Shown here piece after piece: positions 54,855 through 64,000 of a stretch of DNA of 64,000 nucleotides (the stretch's first letter is position 1; each line of letters begins with the position of its first letter). The translations under genes and the position numbers were made by a program. The notes beneath the pieces are model-generated. The model saw nothing but the letters and a program-made list of their open reading frames with translations. It ran no database searches and was not told where the DNA came from. The stretch covers positions 5,952,001 to 6,016,000 of the forward strand of contig VCCP01000001.1 in NCBI GenBank assembly GCA_005765155.1, read 5' to 3'. Origin of the DNA: Zelopaecilomyces penicillatus (Eukaryota; Ascomycota; Sordariomycetes; Hypocreales; Pseudodiploosporaceae).

Positions 54855-57449
54855 TTAGTCCTCAATATCATCGTCACTCAGCACCAGTTTCTGAGCCAAC
54901 AGGCCCGTAACAGCGCCAGTCTTGATACCCGCGCTCCGCTTCTTTCTGGGACTCGCCTCCTCAGACGGTTTATCTGTTGCCCAGGCTTCCCCCGTCATGA
55001 TGTCTTCTTCAACATCCGGCTCATCATCTGCTGCCGCGTTGACACCCTGAAAGGAGACAATTTTTTCCAGGTCACGCAGTTTAAAAGATGTCTTGCGACT
55101 CCGGGCAATATGTGCCATGTATGGAAGGCGCTCGAGGAGCATCTCACGGCGGGCCGTGTTCCCAAGAGACAAGAGGACAGGATTGTTTTCCGTGTCATCA
55201 TCATCATCATCATCACTGACATGATGATTCTTGGTCATGTTGGCATTGTTCTGTTGCCGTTTATGCATCCATGAAGTCTCTGCTGGCTGTTGAGCTCGCC
55301 GGAATGCGTTTGCGCCATCCGTGAGGTTCTTGGTAGCGAGTTCTTCCTCGCCTTTCAGCAGTTTCGTAGACCAAAGGTCGACCAGACCTTCGATTTCCTC
55401 CTTGGCTCTCCATAGCTTGAGACTAGTCGGATAAAACATCTTGAAGGCATCACTGCCCTTTGGCATCATGCTTGTTTTTCGTTTGACGGGATTAGGCAAC
55501 GAGAACAGCATGCCGTGCACTGCCACATGAAATGTCATTTCATCCTGCCGAAGAAGTTGACTGCCCGAGTCCCAACCACCGCTGTAGCCACCCCGACCAC
55601 CAAAGAAGACATCTCGGGACGCGCATAGCAGATCACTCTGTGACAGGCATTCTATGCACTCGTTGACGTAATCCATGGGTGTCGACAGATCCATTGGGTC
55701 AGTGCTTTCGCATGACAATAGGTAGTTTTCGTGCAGAGCTGAGATGAAGGTATGGGTGTCGGTTCCCGTCTCGTCAATCAACGAGTCGACTGATACCTCG
55801 GATCGCTTAGGTCGAGATAGATGCGACAAGTAGCTCGGGAGTTTTTCAGCGGCAATGCCAGATGGTTTCTCCTCACGCTTATTGTATACCACTTTGCCGA
55901 CCGCATGGAAAATACCCAGACTTGCCTCTCGCTGCGATATCAGCTCAAGACTCTCTTCCTCGCCCCGAGTGAGCGCAATTCCGTCACGGGCGCCCTTTTT
56001 CAACTTCGTAAATGTCACCCTTGCACCCCAATCAGCATCGTGATCACCCTTCAAGCAGAGAAACTCCAATGATGATATTGCATTGCGAACATCGCCAATT
56101 TCTCCGAGCCGCTTCAGGACCAAGGGGCCAGGTGTCTTCTTTCGTCCAGACTTTCGAGATTCCTTCTGCACTACCAGCTCCAGGGCTTTTGCTAGCAATG
56201 TAGGGGCAACGGCGTTGAACTCAATCACCCCTACGCCAGGGTGCCGGAGAATCTCTGGCCCTAACAATCGGTGGGCCGTAAGGCTATCTGCCGAAGCAGA
56301 TGTCGTAGTCAGCAAAGTCTCGGATATCACAACGACGACGGGCGATATTGGCTCGCCTCGCTTCTGCTGCCCGAACATGGACAGAGACGGGGTGTGAGTA
56401 GCTAAATACTGCAGGAGGGTGCGTCGAAAAGAGGTCAGGGCGGTTGACGACCGCGAAAACGTATTCGGGAATTCCTCAATCAGAATGATCCTCTTGGTCT
56501 GGTCTCGCAAGTTGCCGTTTGAGCTGGCCGGTGTTGTCGATGTCGAAGTCTCTAAATCCAACGCTCCAAATTTGCCTCCCCGCCCAAGAAACTCTTCGAA
56601 CTGTGCTGAGACCGAGACAAACCCGGTGTTTGCGTTTCCCACAGGGTTCCTCCATTCCAGGAGCTCGCATCCCATGTCCCTAGCAAGGAGCTGCATGGTA
56701 GTGGTCTTCCCAGAACCTGCAGCCCCTTTGAGGATCAACAGTCGCTGGCGCATTCGCCCCGCAATCACATCTTCTAGCCACCTCCTAACATCGCTGACTT
56801 TCTTCTTATGCACGACGAGCTCGTCGAGATTCTTGGGACCAAAACGCTCCGACCAGGGCCGCAAATCATCATCCAATCCCTCGCCGTTTGTGGGTCTCGA
56901 TGGCTTTAGAAATCTCAGGCTAGCGCTCGAGGACTCGGACGATGCAGGTTGCAAGCCAGCATCTCTCAGTCTTTTCTTGGCATGTTGGCTTACCAAACTC
57001 GAGGAGCTGGTTTTAAGATCTGATATTTCGTCGTCTTCGGAAATTGGATCGCTGATGATGGGATCGTCGAGTACCGTGGTCCGTTTCTCGCCGGTTGCGC
57101 CTGCCCTCGTGGCGCGTTGTGTTTGCTTCGAGAACAGTGTCTTGAGATCTGCCGACTTCCCTTTCTCATCCAGCTTGCTAAAATCTCTTGGTTTCTTCGG
57201 GCTCGGGCTGTTGGAGTTTTTCTGTGGCAGCGTTCTGCGCGTGAGGCGAAGTGGGCTTCCATTCTTGGGCTGATTCGCGGCTGCCCGGCTTTTGACGGGA
57301 CTTGGAGATGCAGTGGCTACGCGCGTTTTGGCCGGCGAGCTCGGAGACGACAGAAGAAAGTTGCTCAAGGTGTTGGCCCGTGGTTGCTCGTCTTCATCGT
57401 CAGACGTCTCAACGGTGTTACGCCTACGGCGCTTCGCTGGCGGGGCCAT
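54855..57449 (-). CDS. RAD17: Checkpoint clamp loader Rad17 (Rad24 in budding yeast)
   Basis: Large subunit of the alternative replication factor C complex that loads the 9-1-1 clamp at DNA damage and starts ATR/Mec1 checkpoint signalling. Single exon, 864 residues, normal for filamentous fungi. A disordered N-terminus with several SP/TP sites and basic patches (KRRRR near residue 6) precedes the conserved entry motif WSERFGPKNLDELVVHKKKV. The AAA+ ATPase follows with Walker A GAAGSGKTTT (about residues 242-250) and an acidic Walker B-like IILIEEFPN (about 320). Then come the RFC-like domain and a C-terminal region with a seven-Asp tract (about residues 746-752) encoded by an ATC/GAT triplet run. 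The RFC-box architecture without a canonical RFC1 BRCT domain separates it from Rfc1 and Elg1. Confidence 0.95.
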   Translation of the reverse strand: MAPPAKRRRRNTVETSDDEDEQPRANTLSNFLLSSPSSPAKTRVATASPSPVKSRAAANQPKNGSPLRLTRRTLPQKNSNSPSPKKPRDFSKLDEKGKSADLKTLFSKQTQRATRAGATGEKRTTVLDDPIISDPISEDDEISDLKTSSSSLVSQHAKKRLRDAGLQPASSESSSASLRFLKPSRPTNGEGLDDDLRPWSERFGPKNLDELVVHKKKVSDVRRWLEDVIAGRMRQRLLILKGAAGSGKTTTMQLLARDMGCELLEWRNPVGNANTGFVSVSAQFEEFLGRGGKFGALDLETSTSTTPASSNGNLRDQTKRIILIEEFPNTFSRSSTALTSFRRTLLQYLATHTPSLSMFGQQKRGEPISPVVVVISETLLTTTSASADSLTAHRLLGPEILRHPGVGVIEFNAVAPTLLAKALELVVQKESRKSGRKKTPGPLVLKRLGEIGDVRNAISSLEFLCLKGDHDADWGARVTFTKLKKGARDGIALTRGEEESLELISQREASLGIFHAVGKVVYNKREEKPSGIAAEKLPSYLSHLSRPKRSEVSVDSLIDETGTDTHTFISALHENYLLSCESTDPMDLSTPMDYVNECIECLSQSDLLCASRDVFFGGRGGYSGGWDSGSQLLRQDEMTFHVAVHGMLFSLPNPVKRKTSMMPKGSDAFKMFYPTSLKLWRAKEEIEGLVDLWSTKLLKGEEELATKNLTDGANAFRRAQQPAETSWMHKRQQNNANMTKNHHVSDDDDDDDTENNPVLLSLGNTARREMLLERLPYMAHIARSRKTSFKLRDLEKIVSFQGVNAAADDEPDVEEDIMTGEAWATDKPSEEASPRKKRSAGIKTGAVTGLLAQKLVLSDDDIED

Positions 57450-58060
57450 TAACGCAACTGTAGCATTGGTACTGACGGATGCCCGTTCGGGCGCGGATCT
57501 TGGAGTTGACAGAAACCAGCTTCAATGCGGTGTGGATAGACTGGCCGTTACTGGAGGTTATGTAGTCGATTGCTCAAGTTGGTTGCAGTATCATCATCAC
57601 TCAGGCATGAACAATGATGGACGGAAATCTATAATTACTACCTACTTAACGATGGCCAGCAGCCTAGTTGGCGAAACTGCACTGCTAGCAATCGGGACCC
57701 ACAGTAAATATACAGTGCATGCATACAGCTCCAGATGCGCTACAACACTGTGATTCCCACCGACCACCTCATTTCAGCTCCCTCTTTTGTTTCCCTATTC
57801 TTTGAAAGGCTCACTTTTAGTCGGCGAGAACCAGTTTACGTATTACCGGCCGGTCATTCGTGTTTATGAATAAGTCTAGAACCATGCAGTGATGAATTCA
57901 ACAACAGGCAAACCGTAAAAAGGCTCTTCGTGAGCAGCCAAATCGTGTATATAACTATGTGTGTGCCAAGGATCATGGCCAATACTGCATTTGTATAGTT
58001 AAACTATAAAGCATTGAAGGGCCAAGCCCGCACCAAACTAGAAGATCACCAATATCAAAG
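57450..58060. other. Intergenic region
   Basis: RAD17 promoter on the left and 3' flank of the questin-oxidase-like gene on the right. No feature beyond this could be supported. Confidence 0.5.
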
Positions 58061-59411
58061 TCATTGGGGTTTTACCCATCCGTTAAAGTTGTCGGCAAAT
58101 GTGACGGCAGCCTGGAGATATCCCTCGTTGGCATCGCCCCAAGTCCTTGCAGCCTCCCTCATTGTCCGAATCGCTACATATTCATGTTAGAATTAAGCAT
58201 CATCATCAACACACTCGGACATGATCTTACCTTCAACATAATGCGAGTTTTTAGACCAAGCAGAATTCAATGCTTGGTGTTCCACATACTTCCATTTGTT
58301 CCCCTTCAAGTCCTTCTCTACAGTATTAGGATCAGGAAGTGGTCGGCCCATGGCGACGAAGACAGCCAAAACGAGGAGCCACCATTCTCTTAGTAAAGTG
58401 ATGTGATATCCGGTTGGAATCAACGGCAACATGACTCGCATCGCGTGGCTGGCGGTCAGTAGGTGAACCATCAGAAAGCTGTATGCACGGCTTCCAGGCT
58501 GAACGGTGGCAACGAGCAAGGCAACGGCGCATTCCTGAGACAACTGAAGCTGTCTTGCCGGGTCATCGATGCACCAGCCGTTCCAATACTCCATTATGAG
58601 CTCTTCATGATGCTCAAAAATGTTATCGATCTGAGATTGCTCAACGATTTTTGGCACATCACTAAATCTTGCATCATTTGACATCTTAATGAGCAAATCT
58701 AGTGGGTCGCTAGATATCAGAGCAGACTTCCTCGTATACGTCTTGTCGTCGAGATACTTATGGAGGGGGCTGTACTGAACCGCAGCAAGTCCGAGAGCCT
58801 CCATGGCAATCTCCTTGCTGTCCATCTCATAAGCGTATCCCAAGTGGATGAGCGGATGTCCAACTAGAGTTATGAGTCAGTATGTCTTTACAAAACACTG
58901 GCCATCAAAGGGGCTTTATACGAGAGCCTATCAAGCCATGAAACAATGGCTCATCCTCATTGAAGAGAAATCGTTGCAATAGCTGCTTCCAGTCGTAGGA
59001 ATGTTCCATGACAGCCTTGTCCTCAAAATAATCAACATAGGCTCGTTGGTACTGTGTGTCGCCAAAAAAGTCCCGCCAATCCTCGTCAATCAACTCGGCC
59101 GGTGAGGGCTTCCACGACTCCAGATTCTGGCTCTGTGCTTCGTATATTTCATTGAGATGATTGTCGGATGCGCCAAGGAGGTAGGCTGAACAGAGGAGAT
59201 GAGAGCCATTGTTGTTAGATTGACTATCTCGATACACAATGGAGTAATTCACATGGTTTGCTTTGAGGAGATGTTTGAGAATGCGAGCGCGCCTGTCAGT
59301 ATTGGCTTCTAGATCTTGAATCTCGACTGAGGGCAGATGGACGGTTTTTGGCTTGGCACCGTCGCCAATAAACCGATTGGCAATCGGTACATATGAAAGT
59401 ATTCCAGACAT
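58061..59411 (-). CDS. Questin-oxidase-like protein (DUF4243 family)
   Basis: Member of the family that includes questin oxidase, a Baeyer-Villiger-type enzyme opening an anthraquinone ring, and aflatoxin-pathway relatives. Three minus-strand exons: 58922-59411, 58231-58863 and 58061-58173; introns of 58 and 57 bases; 411 residues. The first splice restores the family hallmark GLIGSLGHPLIHLGYAYEMDS; the unspliced frame would stop. Other features are the N-terminal VNYSIVYRDSQSNNNGSHLL (His in a helical bundle), RDFFGDTQYQRAYVDYFED, and a hydrophobic mid-region TASHAMRVMLPLI. The C-terminus KPQ follows a helix AAVTFADNFNGWV. No polyketide synthase, oxygenase or regulator cluster is next to it, so a role in secondary metabolism is not shown. 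The gene is divergent from the UBE3D-like gene. Confidence 0.9.
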
Positions 59412-59784
59412 TGTTCTCGCAGAATCGCAAACCGGTTGTCTATGATTCTGGGCTTGGTCACATGAAGTTTTGCTTGACTATCATGACATGTTTTCCCGTT
59501 TTGTTGGGCGTTGAGAGCATTGAACAAGCTTGACGGCATAGTGGGGGAATCAATAGTGGGGAAGGCGTACCGACTAACAGGCTCCCCGCAATATGTGATG
59601 TGCCTCTGTTTAAGGGTACATCTGCCAACTCACTTCCACAAACACCCAAGGACCGAGGCCACTGGCAGTGACGCATCGCAGCCAAAGTCACGCGACTGAC
59701 GCGCTCACCCTCCATCCAAAATTTCCCACAAGGCTGTGAAATTTTGTCTAGACTTAGGACTGTACGGTTCACGACTGCAAAACC
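59412..59784. promoter_or_regulatory. Compact bidirectional promoter region (373 bp)
   Basis: Lies between divergent start codons at 59411 (-) and 59785 (+). Two ACGCG cores occur at 59690-59694 and 59699-59703, the core of the fungal MluI cell-cycle box. Whether they bind an MBF-type factor is inference. Confidence 0.5.
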
Positions 59785-61376
59785 ATGGCGACAGGACTAC
59801 AGAAGGAGGAGAGCATTCTCATCTACGCTGAGCTTTTGTCAAACCTCAGGCAGGTATCTGTCAAGGCCAGCCTCACCTCTCCGTCAGATTCGACGACCAA
59901 CGCCGAGGTTTCTGATGATGGTAGCCGAATCCGAGTCCGCCACAATGGTGCAGTCGAGACCCTGATTCTGCCAACCAGTGTGTCCATTTATTCGACACTT
60001 CCACTCCCTGCCGAAGGTTTTCGGGAGCTGTCATGGAGGCTGCCAGTCCCAGCAGCCCAAACAGAGGTAACGAGGTTTTCCGCCGAGAGCCAAAGTGTAC
60101 CCTGGGGTGCGACGGACATCAACGTCGGATCTCCCATCTGTTGTCGGAACTGCACGTCCGTTATAGTCCCTGAAGGCACTATTCAGACATTCAAGGATCT
60201 CCCAAGTGAGAATTGGGCAGAGATGATGGATTTTTGGCACTGCCATAAGCCTCATGACCATGCGGCTGATGATCACCATAAGCATGACAATGACCAAACC
60301 CTTTTCAAGAAAGGCTACGGAGCTAATAGCGCAATTGCCGCCCAGCCTGGCGTCGGACTTGTTGACCTCATCTCCTTCATGCTATCGGAATCAGATTGCA
60401 GTCGCTTGCTGGTAAGTTTTATGAAACTATCATTACACGCCTCATTTCCATAGACCACTATATAATCGCTTCGAAACTTGAAAGATCGGGGAACTAGAAG
60501 GTGGCCTGGCCGGCTGTTAGCCTCCCAATGGTACGGTCATCGATACAATTCCCCAAGAATAACCTCGCCAACTACCACTTTGTGGGTCACTTTCCAGTGT
60601 CGTACCCTCTCTTCTTACGAGAGATGGGTTGACTCCGGTCAGCGTTGACAAGGCAGTCTCACTTTTTGTAACCATGGTTCCAGAGCTATGGAACCAAGGG
60701 CACATTATTGAGAAACATGCACTAGGCCACTCAACGACCCTCATAGTTTCTTTCTCAGGGGTTCCTTACTTACCGTTTTCAGTTCTCCTCTGCAGGTGCA
60801 GACGTTGCATTTGACACAAGTGAACAGGCCATAGGAAAGTCACATCTGACCAGGCCTCTCCGCATATACTGCAAAAGTTGTGCTGGGGAAATTGGCCTGT
60901 TTAACGTACTTGCATCGGCTGTGACTTTGTTCAAGTGGCAAGTCAGCTGTGAAACCATCTCCCCAAGCCAAGCTCCAAGCGGTTCTGACTGTCTGGTCGC
61001 AACACTGATTGCCAGCATTTCCCGATCAGGGTCCTCTAAGTCGGTCATACTGCCTAACACCTTCCATGGCTCGGATGGCAAAGCCGTAGACTGCCCTCAA
61101 TCCCTATACCTATGGGTTCTCAATACCAATGTTGTATTTGCCTCATCTGTCACCAGAAGCAAGAAGACGTCCATAAAGGTGCTTTATCAAGATATTGACC
61201 AAGAGCAAGGGAATCAACTGGTCGAGTCAATGACCTCTGGTGTTCAGGAATTCACATTTCCACTGGCAGCAATTGAAGCAGCGCGCCAAGATCTACAAGC
61301 GAGCAATTCACTGCTTCCTACATCAGAAAGAATGTTCCAACAATGGAATGTTGGCTTGCTAGAGCGTTGGGAATAG
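59785..61376 (+). CDS. UBE3D-like E2-binding ubiquitin ligase (HECT_2 family)
   Basis: Relative of UBE3D/UBE2CBP, a protein that binds the E2 UbcH10 and cyclin B in animals. Two exons, 59785-60411 and 60783-61376, joined in phase 0 across a 371-base intron; 406 residues, close to the 389 of the human protein. Exon 1 has the N-terminal beta-rich domain (ELLSNLRQVSVKASLTS) and a putative zinc-binding cluster (CCRNCTS near residue 118, then WHCHKPHDHAADDHHKHD). Exon 2 has CKSCAGEIGL and the conserved LFKWQVSC block, then the C-terminal region with SLYLWVLNTNVVFASS and IKVLYQDI. The join was chosen because acceptor TTTTCAG at 60782 alone keeps frame into FSSAGADVAFDTSEQA; nearer acceptors give stops. 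An extra small exon inside the intron cannot be excluded. Confidence 0.85.
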
Positions 61377-62537
61377 AAGCATAAATATGACACTCAGAGA
61401 TATTCTGTAGTAACCATTACCCAGGCTGCCAGAGTGACATACAAGTTAGGTATTATAATATAAGTCTTTTCTTCTCCCTTGGGAAGGAGAAATTGGCAAT
61501 AACTGCACTTATTTTCGAGGAGGACTGTTATTTCCAAGGTACTTCCCCAAGTAGCAGGGTAAATATGGTATTAGAAATCAGCACGATTTTTATGCATTGT
61601 ATGGGTGACAACTCTGAGGTATCGTGCGAATAACGATACTTCTTCGACAATTATGGATCAACAGCTTGATGGTGTTATCCAATGTGTCCATGTGCGTTTT
61701 GGCAATGTACATTAAGAAATGACTCATAGTTAGTCATGAGCCCAATTTAAATGTGGCATGTCAATTTTCAATCGAATGCTCAACTCTTTTGCGACATCTT
61801 TTTGCAGCGGGAACTGGAGCATACAACAGGTTCATCTAGTAGTTCTCCAAGTTTAAATAGATTCCACCCATTGAAAACCACCTGTCCATCTCTTAACGAT
61901 CGAGGAGAGGGAGAATTCATATATCTATTCCAAATGCTCGATGCTCTGTTCACTTACATCTCCTAAGTCCAGTTCCAGGCAACCAGCAGCTTCCAAATGC
62001 ATGTTGTTCCATCGGACCGACGACCGAATACCCGGACTAGACCATTCCTTACAGCGACGCAGCCAAGCCACCGAAGCCGGAGCACCGATTAAGTGGGGTC
62101 CTCCAGCTATACCCTGTCAGGAAGCCCCGACGGCGAAACGCGGAGCTACCCTGCGGAGGAATCTCACCCCAGTGCCCCACAAATATCACGATTCCTTCGT
62201 AACTCTCTATCCGGAACCACATTCTCACATACCTATAGAAGAGCCAGACAGTTTATCCACTCACTCCGAATCCTATATAATTTATTTACTTTACGCCACG
62301 CACCGTATAGAAAATCTGAAATCCTTTGAGTTGCCAGTGCTATAAACAAGAAGAAGAAAAAAGGATTGCCGCTTTCTTATTTAGCTTCGATCTTCTCGGC
62401 CTATTCAATTCTCAGAAAACAACCGCAACGGAGGAAAGAAAAGGAAGACGCTACCTAAGAGTGAGATCCAAGGGGCCAATATCCGAGCTCTTCAACTCCA
62501 GATCCCCCAACAGAACGTGTAGCAACAAGTTGTCAGG
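61377..62537. other. Intergenic region
   Basis: 3' flank of the UBE3D-like gene and promoter of the HAD phosphatase gene. One stress-response-element-like AGGGG lies at 62471-62475. No other feature supported. Confidence 0.5.
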
Positions 62538-63492
62538 ATGGGGTCGCAGCCAGACTATAGCCTGCCGCCGCAGCAGGTGTCCTTTGCCGGCTTTCTCTTC
62601 GATATGGATGGAACTATTATCGACTCCACACCAGCCATCATCAAGCATTGGCAGACGTAAGTCTTCCCCTCTAAATCTGCACCACCCCTTGTGGCCTAGC
62701 ATGACTCAAAGACTGGAACTTGCAGGGTCGGCAACGACATTGGTGTATCCCCAGATGTGATTCTGGAGACGTCACATGGTCGACGAAGTATAGATGTTCT
62801 CAAAATTCTTGCCCCAGAGAAGGCCAATTGGGAATGTAAGTTTTATATTTTGATATCCCATTGCATTCTTTCTCAACTTCCTCCTCCTTCTCCAGCATAC
62901 GTACCCACTTGAGGAGAGCGAGTCCCTATCCGGATCCTAATGCCAGCATAGCTTACTTCCACCATGGATGAGAAACCTGACTGGAAGCTAACCGCAAAAA
63001 TTCCTAGATGTCAGGAAAGTTGAGGGCATTTTGCCGTTGAAATACGGAGATGATGCCACTGAGATCCCAGGAGCACGTTCATTGCTAGACTCCCTGATTG
63101 CGGCATCAAGTCCTTGGGCCATCGTCACCTCCGGCACCGAGCCTCTTGTTCATGGCTGGCTCGACGTGCTTTCCCTAGCAAAGCCAGAGCACCTCGTCTC
63201 TGCCGAGTCAGTGGAAAACGGCAAACCAGACCCGTCATGCTACATCATGGGCCTAGAAAAACTAGGCCTCAAGGACGTGGCTCAGGACGTACTGGTCCTG
63301 GAGGACAGCCCAGCAGGCATCAAGGCAGGCAAGGATGCTGGATGCAAGGTCATCGGCCTCGTGACAAGCCACACAGTGGAACAGGTTGCTGCCGCAGAGC
63401 CGGACTGGGTGGTCAGGAACTTGGAGTCTGTCAAACTGGTCAAGCATGCAGATGGTAAAACGACCTTGGAGATTTCCAACGCGCTTCGTTAA
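62538..63492 (+). CDS. HAD-family sugar-phosphate phosphatase, glycerol-3-phosphatase-like
   Basis: Cytosolic phosphatase of the haloacid dehalogenase superfamily, closest in pattern to Gpp1/Gpp2 (glycerol-3-phosphate to glycerol) and 2-deoxyglucose-6-phosphatase. Three exons: 62538-62656, 62726-62835 and 63008-63492; introns 69 and 172 bases; 237 residues, near the usual 240-250. Motif I is FLFDMDGTIIDS with nucleophile Asp22 and acid/base Asp24. The cap helix region follows (VILETSHGRRSIDVL, then EYVRKVEGILPLKYG). Motif II is AIVTSGTEP, motif III the Lys in NGKPDPSCY and motif IV VLEDSPAGIKAG. If it is Gpp-like it would produce the osmolyte glycerol and would be expected to respond to osmotic stress; the substrate is not fixed by the sequence. 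Confidence 0.92.
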
Positions 63493-64000
63493 AACCTAAT
63501 ACAGAATAATCAGAGAGAAATGACGAGGAGAAGCGAAGGAAGAGGCTAAACTCGGAACTAGACAATGGAAACTAAGCCTCACAAGACATACTTGCCTTGC
63601 ACCCCATGACTTCTAAAATGAGAGTCATATTTTTTCTCCAGCAAATAATGCGGCAAAATCTCACGGTGTCTTTCATTCCTCCCATGCATTCCCAGCTTAT
63701 CCTTGACTTCAAAAACCTGTGTTTGTCTGATGGCCAGTGTTCCACCTTCGGCAAAAACCCCTCACCACGTCACTTGCTTCGTTGCAACACAACAAAGCGA
63801 AGATACCGCCCAATATCTCTGCCTATCGGGGGGGGGTTCGCTCTGTCTAGAACAGTTCCCACCTTCTTGTAAGATTTTGTGTCCATGTTGTCCTTTCTCG
63901 GTGTGCTTTCAGACGCCCGCTCGCATGTCATGTTTGTGGTTCCATTGCCTACCTGGATGCCCGCAACTTGCCTCTAAGACAACACTCGCTTGATATATCT
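63493..64000. other. Window end, no gene recognised
   Basis: 3' flank of the phosphatase gene. Open frames of about 90 codons overlap in several frames and have no domain features. Confidence 0.5.

Noticed and set aside
56419..57273. Plus-strand open frame of 284 codons
   Set aside because: Antisense shadow of RAD17, which has clear Walker motifs on the minus strand.

Overview
This window is nuclear DNA of a filamentous ascomycete. The family content and intron style point to a Sordariomycete, probably Hypocreales, but no species can be named from sequence alone. The evidence is short introns (mostly 50-160 bases) with GTRNGT donors, CTAAC-type branch sites and YAG acceptors; protein families typical of Pezizomycotina; long gene-free stretches rich in homopolymers; and a Mutator-like DNA transposon. 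I recognised no tRNA, rRNA or CRISPR. Exon joins below were worked out by hand from splice signals, reading frame and family motifs. For every multi-exon gene listed as intact, the summed exon length is a multiple of three.

Layout, left to right. An amino-acid permease (98-2115, +) faces an NTF2-like protein with a disordered tail (3184-4873, -). After a 2.85 kb gap comes VPS10/sortilin, the vacuolar sorting receptor (7728-12331, +). A complete 2.75 kb Mutator-like element (13912-16664) follows, with perfect 58-base terminal inverted repeats, an 8-base target duplication and a transposase interrupted by one amber codon. Next is a disordered 'mucin-like' fungal protein whose two exons are separated by a 2.31 kb intron (17832-22193, -). 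Beyond a 4.4 kb gap lie a GH105-type unsaturated glycuronyl hydrolase (26582-28007, -) and a seven-exon mitochondrial D-lactate dehydrogenase (29039-31061, -). The latter is divergent from Mediator subunit 16 (31873-35158, +).

A second large gap (4.6 kb) precedes a 1084-residue coiled-coil protein (39764-43149, +). Then come an unrecognised polytopic membrane protein with an apparent in-frame stop (44087-45162, +), a family X DNA polymerase (45967-48516, +), a PMP24-like peroxisomal membrane protein (49306-50489, +) and COP9 signalosome subunit 4 (51281-52636, +). On the other strand are an SGNH hydrolase (52844-54001, -), the Rad17/Rad24 checkpoint clamp loader (54855-57449, -) and a questin-oxidase-like protein (58061-59411, -). 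The questin-oxidase-like gene is divergent from a UBE3D-type E2-binding ubiquitin ligase (59785-61376, +). The window ends with a HAD phosphatase resembling glycerol-3-phosphate phosphatase (62538-63492, +).

Most genes are housekeeping and do not form one pathway or a biosynthetic cluster. The points most worth checking are the near-intact Mutator-like element (TIR architecture, amber codon, 51-base intron), the giant intron, the orphan membrane protein, and several splicing oddities: 27- and 30-base exons, a stop-free 96-base intron in CSN4, and a tandem acceptor in MED16. I saw no clear sign of a wholly new multi-gene system.
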